From the NCBI GenBank assembly GCA_021307315.1, contig JAJSPD010000006.1:186001-250000 (forward strand): a stretch of DNA of 64,000 bases, in the 5' to 3' direction. How positions within the stretch are numbered: position 1 is the stretch's first letter; the number at the start of each line of letters is the position of its first letter. The stretch comes from Bisporella sp. PMI_857. Lineage: Eukaryota > Ascomycota > Leotiomycetes > Helotiales > Helotiaceae. The translations under genes and the position numbers were made by a program. The notes under the pieces were generated by a model. It made no database searches. It had not been told where the DNA came from and saw only the letters and a list, made by a program, of their open reading frames with translations. Positions 48,319-59,124 of the stretch are shown here, one piece after another.

Positions 48319-49315
48319 TAACGATATCAGATCATGCATCTTATAGAAATGGATCACAGCACACGGCGTTTTTGGATTATGAATAGCATGGAGCATTAGG
48401 TGCGGCGCATACCCTCGAAGTATGGTATTTGAAGGGTTGGGTTTATTTGTTCTTTGAGTATCACACCGGATATACCCATGAATTGTCCTTTTGGCGCTTT
48501 GGAAGCAAAAATTCTCTTGCGAGCGTCATACTCTACTCCTATGAATTTAGCGAGGATACCCCGACCCAGACTAGGCTAATTACTGATTTATAATGCGTAA
48601 TGAACGAAGATTATGAAACATGTTTTGAGCCCTTTCTCCTGCTTCCTTTTCCTGTGCTTTGAGAGTGAAGTTTAAGGGCCACTAATGGTTCCTCGTATCA
48701 AGCTTACTGGTTTCTGCCAGGAATAATATTTTTACCGATTGTCGAAGCAGCCACTATTTCTCCCTCATCCTTTGCATGTTCTGCTCCAGGCTTGGGACAT
48801 CTGTCACATTGCCATACATATATCTCTGCCGCCAACCCGGTCTCGCAAAGGGCAAAGGAAAGGAAGCCCATGACGTCAGCTCCTCCCTACCCGCGACGTC
48901 CAACCCACGACGCCGCATGCCCCGACGACAAAAACAGAAGCTGAATCGGGCAGGCCGGGATAGAAGCTTTATCTCGTCCCGCCCGGCCCCGGCTACGCTT
49001 CTGGTTTGAGGTTCCTGGGGTTGAACGCGTTTATTCCATATATATATATACGGTTTCGTCGTTCCCCCATGCAGCGGCTCTTGGTGCTTTCCGGGGGAAG
49101 ATCGCGTTTGTGATGGGGTGGGGCGTTTACATTCATGTTGTGCATCAAGGCGTTTAGGGGGGAAAGGAGAAGATGGAATACCATATATATATGCTATGAG
49201 CCGCGTTCCGAAAGTGCTTGGTTCTCTTCGGCAATGCTTTTGGCGTTTTTCATGCCCTTACCATCGTTTCGCTGACTGAGGAAGCGAGGAAGAAAAAAAT
49301 CAAAAAAATCCTGCG
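48319..49315. other. Intergenic, nothing recognised
   Basis: 3' flank of the arrestin gene, then GC-richer sequence with two short AT microsatellites near 49040 and 49184. No coding signal. Confidence 0.5.
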
Positions 49316-50051
49316 GTGGAATCTCGTACCGGTCCAAAGTCAGAAATCGAGGTACTTTCGCAAGAAATCGACGACGAATTTGGATCTTACCGCCTACGGG
49401 CGGCGGGGCAAAGAATTCACTATGTGAGAGTGGCAACCGACGTTTTTGATGAAGACACGATGTGTCAACCCTGGCTGCTCATACCACAACTGCCCGATTT
49501 TCCGTACAAAGGTTGGACAAGAATGGAAGCGAGCCGCGAATCAGACGGTTCCTTGATACCAAAGCTCTTATTTGAGGCCTTGCCAGCCGCAGAGACGATA
49601 TGGCATCCGAAGAGCATCGATGCGGTTTCTCTGGAGAAAGTCAGGCGTCACCGATCCGGCGTTTACGGAGTATTGTATTCCGGTCTTCCAACCATTTGCC
49701 AAATTATATGTTTCGCATGGCAAGTCCCTAGGATCGAGCATAGGACCTACGCATATCCAATGATCGAGGAATACCGAGGGCTGGGGGACCCAGTCGTCCC
49801 TCCTGCTTTCTTAGGCCATGTAACAGAGAAAAGACGAGTAATTAGGTACTGCTTAAGAAGTTGCAGGGCGACTTTGCGCCGATGGATGATCTATCGGCGG
49901 GTAGAGAAGCCCTCGAGAACGCCCATCGCATGAAAATGGTTCGTGGAGATGTTAGTCGCTACAATTCCTTCCTCGATCGGTCGAAGGAGCCCTGTTCATG
50001 TTCGCCTTGTCGATTTCGAACACGCTGGATAACCGGATCCTCTTCTATATA
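49316..50051 (+). pseudogene. Decayed kinase-fold (aminoglycoside-kinase-like) fungal protein
   Basis: Resembles the large fungal family of kinase-fold proteins that ends in an HGDVNRYN / LVDFEHA core. Visible: EVFDEDT-like (DVFDEDTMCQPWLL), LPDFPYKGWTRM, ALPAAETIWHPKSIDAVSLE, CFAWQVPRIEHRTYAYPMIE and FLGHVTEKRRVI. Downstream the frame changes near 49850 to give KLQGDFAPMDDLSAGREALE and MVRGDVSRYNSFLDRS, then again near 49990 to give PVHVRLVDFEHAG followed at once by a stop. The catalytic-loop histidine of the HGD motif is replaced by arginine (VRGDVSRYN), and the C-terminal lobe is missing. Two frame breaks, an altered catalytic residue and truncation make real decay more likely than sequencing error, although the frame breaks alone could be error. 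Confidence 0.6.
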
Positions 50052-51514
50052 GTTATGTCTTCCGCAGTATATTTAGAGCTATGCTAATGGCCAAGTAAGA
50101 TAACCTGTCACAGAGCTGTTCTAATCCAATTCGGCTGAATCAGATAATGTATATTGCTTGATGTGTATGAAGATATGTTTCGGGTATTCCGAGATTCTGC
50201 TACTATCTTTCCATATATGCCGTTCTTCAACTCATTCCTCCCAAGCGGGTGAGGCCATGAGAGCTGGATGCCTATTAGCCCATCGAGGAGAAAGCGACCA
50301 AGTTCATAAAGGCGTGATATTCGAGGCTAAATTAGTAAGCATATATCATGAACCTACACAGTAGAATTTTCGTAATATTGAGAACCACCATTAGGCTTGA
50401 TTACAGTCCATTTCGCGGTAGTTCGCTTTGTTGTGTAAGTTCTATTTTTCGGTCTGAACATACTCTGAATATTTCTAATGGCACGTCTCTACAAGTTATA
50501 TAATCTAATTTCCTTATATGGACAGTTTCATGAAGAGCTGTCAGTTTAGTCACCGAGGGATGTCTTTAATAGAGTGATGAGAAATATAAGGCCTCATTAT
50601 AAGAGACGCAGTATGAAAATTACAGAGCGGTGAGAGTTGGTTCTTCCAATTAACAAGAAATCGAACCATGGGGTTACATGTAAGGGATGACAAGTCTCTC
50701 TTACATCAATGTTTCCAAGATGTTGCTGAGACTATATATATATACATCAGGCAAAGGAGATTGCGAATGTATCACTGTAAGGCATATCTTGGGCAGTCTG
50801 AATTGTAAAGCTCAATGTGGCTACCTATCACTCACTGTCCCGCACTCCCAGCCGCAGATTTGCCACATAGAGTCTCATTTGCTGTGTCTGAACTGAGGTC
50901 ATAATGCGAAAGGTGGCTCACAAATCAAAGTACAGTTATTTTGAAAGGCTCGAGCGGCTTGTGAATATTAACTCTCCTCTTTAGTTCAATGGCTGCTTTT
51001 AATCCCGAGTCATCTCGGTCCGCCCTCCACACGCAACGGACCGTTCCCTGCCTCCACACTCAATAGTTGGTCATTTGCACAGTCATTCCTGCAATTTATA
51101 ATCAACCTCTTACAATTATTGCTGCTGCCAATACATTGGCCGGCAATAGGGTGGCTGCTTCAATGTTAGGACATGCATATACTGCAACCATTACGGTTAC
51201 CACCGAGGTTCATATGGCCTCGCTTAGTTCCTGCACATTCAGGGGCATCAGTTGCACAGCATGGTTGAGATTATCAGCCAACCGACTGCAAGAAGATAAT
51301 CTGTGATGGGCATTTTATATACCATTATAGGATTAGGTGCTAACGTAATGTGATTGTGTAGATGTGAGTGCTTGATGCAAATCCTGAGAGCTGCATGACA
51401 GGTTCGAACGGCTATATAGAGCTCGCTTGGTGTCCAAGATTCAAGAGCAACCTGATTTTCAAAGAGATTGGGACAATAACTATTCTACTTCTCAGATCTA
51501 CAGCGTTCTCTTCA
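50052..51514. other. AT-rich intergenic
   Basis: Several AT microsatellites (near 50738). Open frames of up to 79 codons (51067-51306) lack domains. Holds the P450 promoter by position. Confidence 0.5.
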
Positions 51515-53680
51515 ATGGCGTCGTCTCTTCTAGAAATTATCACCCAAACTCGCTTCTCCGTCCTCTTCATTCTAGGCAGCGCAGTTGCGCTTCTCGTCTT
51601 GAAACTATACCTGAAGTCTACCAGGTCTACATTTCCCTTGCCACCAGGCCCAAAAGGTCAATGGATAATCGGGAATTTCCGACAAGCCAATGCGGAGAGA
51701 CCTGATATTCAGTTCGCTCAATGGTCCAAGGAGTATAGTATGCCCGCTTATTCCTAATATTACCCTGGCACAAAACTGATGAAGCAGACTCGGACGTTAT
51801 TTACTTTTATACTCCTGGGCAGTCGACGATCGTTCTGAACAGCGCACAATCAGCTATCGATTTATTGGATAAAAGAGGAACTATTTACAGTGACCGGCCA
51901 TCATTTGGAATGATAGAAGCGTTAGATTCCCAGAACTTTCTTCTGACTGATCGTTCCTTTTGACACTAATAGGCTTGGTTTCAATAACCTGGCTCTGAAG
52001 GGCGATGGAGCGGAGTTTCGGAGACTGCGGAAGGTGGTTGGAAACTTCTTAACTGCTCAGAAGAGTCTGGCATATCGAACTACGCAATTGAAGTACGCAC
52101 GGGTACTTGTGCGACAGATCATGGAGAAGCCAGAGAACTGGAAATTCCAGCTCTCAAGGTACTGTCATTCAAGCTCTAACCTCAGTAGATAGAGTACGTT
52201 GACGTATTACTTGTGATAGATTTGCCACGAGTGTGATTCTGGAAACCGCGTTTGGCATTGAGTGTAACAAGGAAAACGAACACTTTGTCGAACTTGCAAA
52301 CAAGGCCGGTGATATTCTTAGCAATAATGGAAATACCGGCGCAGCCCTTATCGATATGTTTCCTCCTCGTAAGCGAATTTACTATGTTTGACATGTGAAG
52401 CTCTGACGGGAATTCTAGTGCAAAAATTGCCTCGATGGGCCGGAAGATTCATCCCATCCGTGAAGTACGTTCATGAACACACTCATACTATCCAGGAATT
52501 CCACCAACGGCCGCTCGCCCAAATGATAAAGAATATGGCAAGTCACACCGCCAATACCAAGAACTGAAGTGCTTATGTCTAGTAGGAAGAAGGAACCGTG
52601 ATTCCCTGCTTTCTTTCTCGCATCGTCGAGGCGAAGAACAACCCGAAGATAAATGATGAAGCAGTGAAAAGATTTACCGATGCGGATTTGAGGGGCACAG
52701 GCGGGCTTTTTTATGCTGCTGGACAGGATACTACTTTGACTACTTTGATTACCTTTATTCTCGCAATGATTGTGACCCCAGAGGTCCAGATCCAGGCTCA
52801 GAAAGAAATTGACGCCGTAACTGGAGGTAATCGGCTTCCTGTTTTTGAGGATTGGGACGCAATGCCTATCATTTCCCGGATTGTCTATGAGACATTGAGG
52901 TAGATAAATTCCCGAATGCATTGGGATGAAGCTAACTGAGCCCAAGATTTCACCCACACTCCCTAATGGTGAGTCAAAGGTTCAATATTCAGCTCCAGGT
53001 TTCTTTCTAGTAATCCCGCTATAGGCCTTCCGCACAAGACGCTTAAAGAAGACGTGTATCGTGGCATGCGTATTCCTAAAGGTAAATTTCCTTCCCACCT
53101 CTTCGACTCCATGAAATATCACAGCTAACTCGCAACAGGGTGACTCGTCCTCTCTCCACCAGGACCCTTCAGCGTGATACTCACAAAACACAGGGCAATG
53201 ATCTTCGCCAATGCGTGGGCTATGGGCCACGATCCGCAAGTCCACAAGGACCCCTTCAAATTCAACCCCCGCTACCTTCCAGTAACTGAAGGGGGTCTCG
53301 GGGAGCCTTTACCAGTCGGCCATTTCGGCTTCGGTCGTCGGTGAGACCTTGTAATGCTTCCTTCAGATACACCTTGAAGCTAATTTTGTCAAAAGCATTT
53401 GCCCGGGACAATATTTGGGGTTTGCAAGCGCGTGGATAGCATTTGCGAGTCTCCTCGCGACTTTCGACATCTCAAAGGCGAAAAATCAGGAGGGAAAAGA
53501 GATTGAGCCGAAGCTCGAGTTTTCTACGGGCATCACTAGGTAAGGCATGCATGTTATGGCTTTCCCTGCCGTAATTGATGCTGTAAGATGTGGGTAACTG
53601 ACAAGTAGTTGTATTATAGTCATCCTCTACCATTTCCTTGCGTCTTTACGCCGAGGCTTAATAGTGATCTTTCCTTTTGA
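51515..53680 (+). CDS. Cytochrome P450 monooxygenase
   Basis: Membrane-bound heme-thiolate monooxygenase; inserts oxygen into a small molecule. N-terminal anchor FSVLFILGSAVALLVLKLYL followed by the proline hinge FPLPPGPKGQWIIGN. Many small introns. Motifs in order: I-helix GLFYAAGQDTTLTTL (A-G-x-D-T), ExxR of the K-helix in ISRIVYETLRFHPHS, then GMRIPKG, IFANAWAMGHDPQVHKDP with FKFNPRYLP, and the heme loop HFGFGRRICPGQYLG with the cysteine ligand. Ends TPRLNSDLSF-stop at 53680. Two splice joints (near 52975 and 53193) lack one G each, otherwise a normal length of about 500 aa. The pattern resembles fungal CYP families acting on polyketide or aromatic substrates (for example CYP64-like), but assignment needs a database. 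No biosynthetic partner genes lie next to it. Confidence 0.88.
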
Positions 53681-54087
53681 TGCTCAGAATAATTTAGTAG
53701 TTTCTGCTTTTTAGCCATCTTGATAAGTCATTATTTGGAAACTGCTTAAAGCTTGTTGGTGAGAACTTGGGATGTTTCGTTGCAGACGGACTAAAATTTA
53801 ACCCCGAATGGTCAAGGTGCAAAATGTGTGCTTAATATTCTTTGCAAATGCATCATGTGCCACTGTTAGTAGTTCATAGAGGCCGTCTTCTGCATTTGTA
53901 TAAGTCTGGGGAGCATATCCATTATAGAATTGGTTATAGCCGTGCTTGTACCTCCTGTGTTGCGAGGCTGCAATTTCGAATGTAGTATCCAAGATAACAG
54001 GTGAAGTCACTTAGTAATCATTCACAATAACAATCGTCCCGCGGGCGACCACACACACGGGCAGATTTCTCCTTTTACAGGGCAGCC
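53681..54087. other. Intergenic, nothing recognised
   Basis: 3' flank of the P450 gene; no coding or repeat signal. Confidence 0.5.
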
Positions 54088-54513
54088 TTGATTGTCATTG
54101 CTTTTCGTGAAGTCAACCTTTTCAGCCATGTGCATGAGGTCGCATGGGCCACTGAGAGCATGTCTCCACCTCCACCACCATTCCATCAACTAACGACCTG
54201 TCAATCGACAAATAAAAAATGCCACACGTACCCATACTCGTGTTCAAATTGCAGGCGTGGCTCTGGAACTGTGAATGAGGTGAAAACACACATCGACGAT
54301 ATCTACAATACAACCAGACAGTACTTATGTAAGATTTTCGGATGTTTAGATGTAGGAAGTAGATGCTTGGGAATACGGTTCAAAAAGAAAAATAACTGGA
54401 GGCTGCACACATTATTGTCTCAGAGGGAGGTGACCCAGCAAATGGAACTGGACGTGGCAAAACAGCCATTGAATTCTCGCCTAATGTGTGTTTATCGAGT
54501 TTATTATTTCTGA
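54088..54513 (+). pseudogene. ORF with degenerate C2H2 zinc-finger-like segment
   Basis: 141-codon frame. Its middle (CHTYPYSCSNCRRGSG, VKTHIDDIYNTTRQYLCKIF, GIRFKKKNNWRLHTLL) resembles fungal C2H2 transcription-factor fingers of the type C..C...F.R.D...H, with a CKIFGC pair and a RKDNW-like FKKKNNW. Spacing is imperfect and the flanks show nothing, so I read it as a fragment of a zinc-finger gene. It may equally be chance. Confidence 0.3.
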
Positions 54514-55100
54514 AAAAGTTCGCTATTTGAACTTATCTTTGTAATCGATTTTATTATTATGTGACATCACTTACTCGTATCGTAAATATTTAAACAAGAT
54601 CATAAAGATTGTGGTCCTCGTAGTCTTCTAGGTAGGCACTCGCCAGTTACCACAAGAAGATTTTACCATATTTCGGAAGAAGGAACAGGATAGCTATATT
54701 AATAAATATATCAAGGAGAAGAGCAAGGTATTATTTTCTCAAAGCTCGAGAATCCAAGTGGGTATCCTCAAAAAGCGATCCATTTCCTATGAACACCGTT
54801 CCCTATGCGGTGCCTGCTAAAGCCTGTATCAAACTACATAAATATTCGCTGTACAGCATTTATACACAAAAAAAATGCAATCTGCAAGGATCGAAAGGAT
54901 CTGGTATCTGGGCCTTTTCTTGCTCCATGAATAATGCGACTAAACTTCCATAAAATATCGTTAACAGCCGTGGCAAGAAAATGTCTGTGTTCTCTCAAAG
55001 ATGTGTGAATGGGATATGAACATGTTGAAGGTGTGGTGTCTACGTGGGTGGTGAAATTAGGTCTTTTTAAGACAGATGGAACTTTGCTTCCAGTGTCGTA
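54514..55100. other. AT-rich intergenic
   Basis: No open frame or repeat recognised; 3' flank of the ADF-H gene. Confidence 0.5.
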
Positions 55101-58100
55101 TTATTGGCCATAAGCTGCCCATGTGCGATGTGCTTCTTGGAGAACTGTAAGGATAGTCAGAATCTAGTGTGGGAGCTATAGGTAAGGAAAACTTACTGGC
55201 AAACCTGTGCTTGGCCACTGCGGTCTTCGCAAGCAACTTGTAGTCCGCCACCTTCAACAAAATCCAATACTACACTATTTGGGAGTTCTTGCATCTCAAC
55301 ATCTGGAATACAGGGAGATCTGAATGTACTGAGGTGATATCTTCGAACGGCCCCAGCATGTGCCTTGTCTCTATCGCTTCCATGGCCGTTAAGGTAGGCG
55401 ATACAATGAGGTAACCCTGTGAATCAAGGACCATTGAGCGACGCTTCCAAAGTAAGCTGTCTGGGAACTGGACATTGACATCACCAATATTAGTGCTAGT
55501 TATGGCCGGGAACGTGGACGAAGATTGGAAAGACGGAGAGGCGAGCGGTTCGCCTTCTTCGCGGACGGTGGGGGACATGGCATGTGCGATAGTCTTGCGG
55601 CTGGAGCTGATGGAGGAAGACATTCGTTGCATTATGCGACTTGCACGACTCGATTTCTTCTCCTTCTCATCAGACATGGAGGAGGAAGAGCTCGCTGTCG
55701 GGGCTGGCGAAAGGGCTGCATCTCGACTAGAGGTAGATCGTCGACCAATTGACATAGCCTTACTGAAACCAGGGCTGCCATTTGTATGAGTTGAAGGTGG
55801 GCGCGATGGCGAGAGGAGCGTCGGGTAGGGGTAGATATCTCAAGAGTGATGGAGCGACGACGCTCGGAGAAGGATGCTCGACCTTGGCTAATGATATCCT
55901 TCACAATTGTAATCGAGGATCGCCGCTCCTTGGTTGTGGTTGATTTAGAAGCTTTGGACGAGCTTGAGAGACGCCTCTCCTTGATGGTCTCTTTCGGCGT
56001 TGCTACAGCTTTTTGATGGTCGATCACTAGAGGTGACTGCTTCAAATCCAATGGAGTATACTCTGATGGATCCTTTCCAGCTTCTGGCTTGGACGGAAAA
56101 GGTTGGCTAGGATCTCGAATTATCCGCGCAGTGACAGAGATAGATTCTGGCATTGACCTTTGGGCAGGCATGCTAGAAGAATTTGGACTCCCATTGAATG
56201 TGTTTAATCGATTTTGTATCGAACCCGATCTTTCACGAGGCTTGAGAGTTTCTGGGGAAGACTCGCGAGATAAATTTGGAGACGGGCTATTACGATTCAA
56301 AGAGCTCGCCCTCTCTGCGATAGATGGCGATCTAGAATCGCGGACGCTTCCTGGTCTTACAGCAAAGAATGCCGGCGATGCGATAGGTGCAGTTGCTGGC
56401 GCCCCAGTTGTGCTTGGCGAAGCGCTCGAGAATTTCTCGAGCGCCTTTATCCGCTGAGAAATTCCAGATCCAACATTGACCTTTTTCGATAGGATTTGAG
56501 AAGGTTGCTGGTTAATCCGGTTCAGATACGCCGCAGAAGCGGATACAGATCTGGAGCTCTCAGTCTTAACATGTGGGCTTAACAACGCGGGGCTAGGCGT
56601 GTCCTTCACAAATGGACTCGAGAAAGCACGAGAGAAACGATTGCCTTCTTTTTTCTTGGGGCTTGGAATCTCACTTGGGAAAACAGGGCTGATTGGGGAT
56701 TTGGAGACCGAGATTGGCTTAGCCTCATGAAATACCGCATCTTCAAGTTCTTCCATAAACTCATCATCCGATGAGAAATTTGCTACTGAATTGGGGGCGC
56801 TCCTATCGGTTAGGTCAATATCTGTGCGAATTGGCTCTATGAGTCCCTTGCGTTTGGTCTTCTTGCGCACTAAAGCATTCTCTTGATCATCTTCGGTAAG
56901 TGACTTTTTGGTGTCGGCGGAGGAGGTCCTCTCCAATGGTGTTTTCAATGGAGTAGCCAAGGAAGACTTTCTTGTTAATTCTGACATTTCTTCGCTCGAG
57001 AGCACAGCAGCGCCTCATTAGCTGTGCTAAGATCCTGGACACTAAACTTCGATCGAGGTACTCTCCATTCTTTAGCCTCGGCTGTCGCAGGAGATGCTGG
57101 CACAGCGTCCACTTCTGAAGCTGATGAAGCAGCTTCTCGTGCTGCCACATTGAACGAAGAAGTTGGAATAGAAGATGCCTTGAACTGTGGAGTAGATTTA
57201 CCTTCCGATGCTCCTGTGCTTTCATTAATGTCCTGTGCAACATTATCTGACCTCTTCCCTTCCAACTGGACAGACGACGGTGACGGGGGTTCTTGAATTG
57301 TCGAATCCTTTTCAACTTTTGCTTCTAGTGGTAATTCTTCCCCTCCCTCCTCGGAGAGTAGCTCTTCCTCGATCTCTTCTCGGTAGATTTAGGTACTTCT
57401 ATGGGGCGTGGAACAGGCTCATATGTTAGTGGCAGCAGATTCGGTAATTCCTCGAGCGTAGGCTCCGCCTGCTTAGGAGTGACTTTTTCTGAAGTGGGTG
57501 TAGGAGATGATGCCGAGGCGTTTGGAACCTCTGAGTCTTCTTTGTCGGGCATGGTGGTGTGCCCTTCCTGAACAGTTTCATCTGTTGATTCTGTTGCTTC
57601 CGAGATAGAAGATGCCTTGTTGACTGGGTCTGTTCCGAACGACCAGCCGGAGAAACCGGGTAGGAGTCTGATCGTGCAGCATCGGAATCATCAGTTTTCA
57701 AAGTTGAGTGTGTCCCAAATGAGATTGCCGAGTCGTCTTCTTTGGTCATATCATCGAGCATGGCTAGAGTGTCATGAACTTCCCGTGGTGCTTCTGTTGA
57801 TGATCCGTGACTTTCAACAGTTGGGTTCTTCAGCCCATCTTCGGCTGGTTTGGAGGTTGGTTCAGTGGGCAATGGTGGCCGAGATGTACTGCTCATTTGC
57901 TTCTTTCGGAGTTCCATAGCTTTCATCAACCGTGCCTTTTCTGGTGTCATTGCAGGCGTTTTCGGCGTGTTAATATTCGCGTTTGCTAGGGCTTAATTGA
58001 TACTCCAGAACTTGATTTAGGCCGACCACTACTTGTATGAGGACGAGGAGTTTGCTGAGATGCAGGCATCGTGTCAGAAGACGGAGGGGACACTGTCATG

Positions 58101-59124
58101 CTTGGAGGATCTAAAGGATGTGTGATTTTGGTCTATCTTTACTGCTTTTAGAGCCCTTAGAGAAGAGTTTTAGTCCCGCTGGAAGAGTAGAGACTGGCCG
58201 ATAGTGAGATGTTGCCCCTGAAGTATGAGGCCTGCCTCCAACGTCTAGAGACGGTCGAGGTCCTAATTTAACTTTTGGTCTGCTTGATCCATAGGATGAA
58301 GTACTGTATAAATCAGTCGGGTAGACTGAGAAGATTTGCGAGGCTCGTCCATGGAGGACGGACCTCAGAAGTTTGAGGCACCCTTGGAGGAGATGGGAAG
58401 TCTTCGGCCTTTTCGGTTTCCTGAGAGCCCTGAGATGTGACTGGCGCGAGGCTTGCGAGCATTGGATCAGAAGGTGATATTGCGCAGCCGGTCCTGCGAT
58501 TGACGCTGCTTTGGCAGTTGCTGGCCGTTCTTCGGGGACTGTTGATTGCCGCTTCGCGCGTATATCCTCCTCAGCCTCCTCAGCTATTTCCATCAATCGG
58601 CGTCTACGTAGAGAACTTGTAGGAGGATGTAGAGCCCGAAGCAGTATGTAGTGAAAAGCAGCTGAAGTGTGCGTCTTTTAGGTCTTTAGAGGTGCTATAG
58701 AAAGATGTGTCATGGGGAGAGAACCGTTCAGTCACAGCATTAAAGTGAACTGTCGCTCGCTGTACAAGGTTAACATCCATGCAGAATGCGAGGAATGAAA
58801 ATCTCACCTTGGATCAGCCTAGAGCAATCGGCCGGCACATATTTGATAAGAACACTTCTCCGCCTATATCGCAGAAAACCAAACAACGCGCAACTTCTTC
58901 GAAATTCGCAATCGAGTTCGAATTTCCACAATTCCTCCATTGCCTCGTCCGAGCAGTTCTACCTTTCCCGCGAGGCATATTTGAGAGAAACCTGCCAAAA
59001 GCATCAATGTTGAGGCCTAGTAAAGAGGCTGAAGCAAGGAGTAGACTCACCATCCCTGAGGCTCTGCAACAGCCGCGTCGTGAGCCTCTTTGATCTTCGC
59101 ATCATCAAGACCATTCAGCGACAT
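55101..59124 (-). CDS. ADF-H domain protein with long disordered region
   Basis: Fungal protein with an N-terminal actin-depolymerising-factor homology domain. Exon 1 begins MSLNGLDDAKIKEAHDAAVA, followed after an intron by ADF-H pieces in several frames (KVELLGRGNGGIVEIRT, NFEEVA, RATVHFNAVTERFSPHDTSF, LHTASGSTSS). Next MEIAEEAEEDIRAKRQSTVP and a long S/P/K-rich disordered region (about 1,000 residues). The C-terminus has a PH-like strand series: NVQFPDSLLWKRRSMVLDSQ, GYLIVSPTL, NSQIVVLDFVEGGGLQVACE, and VLQEAHRTWAAYGQ-stop at 55101. Related Pezizomycotina proteins have the same ADF-H start and WKRR...AYGQ end. At least six frame changes occur (e.g. near 55770, 57000, 57330, 57560, 58560, 58950). 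Whether it binds actin is inferred from the domain only. Confidence 0.72.

Noticed and set aside
51515..54513. Secondary-metabolite cluster around the P450
   Set aside because: No polyketide synthase, NRPS, terpene synthase or transporter is adjacent; a single P450 and a doubtful zinc-finger relic are not enough.
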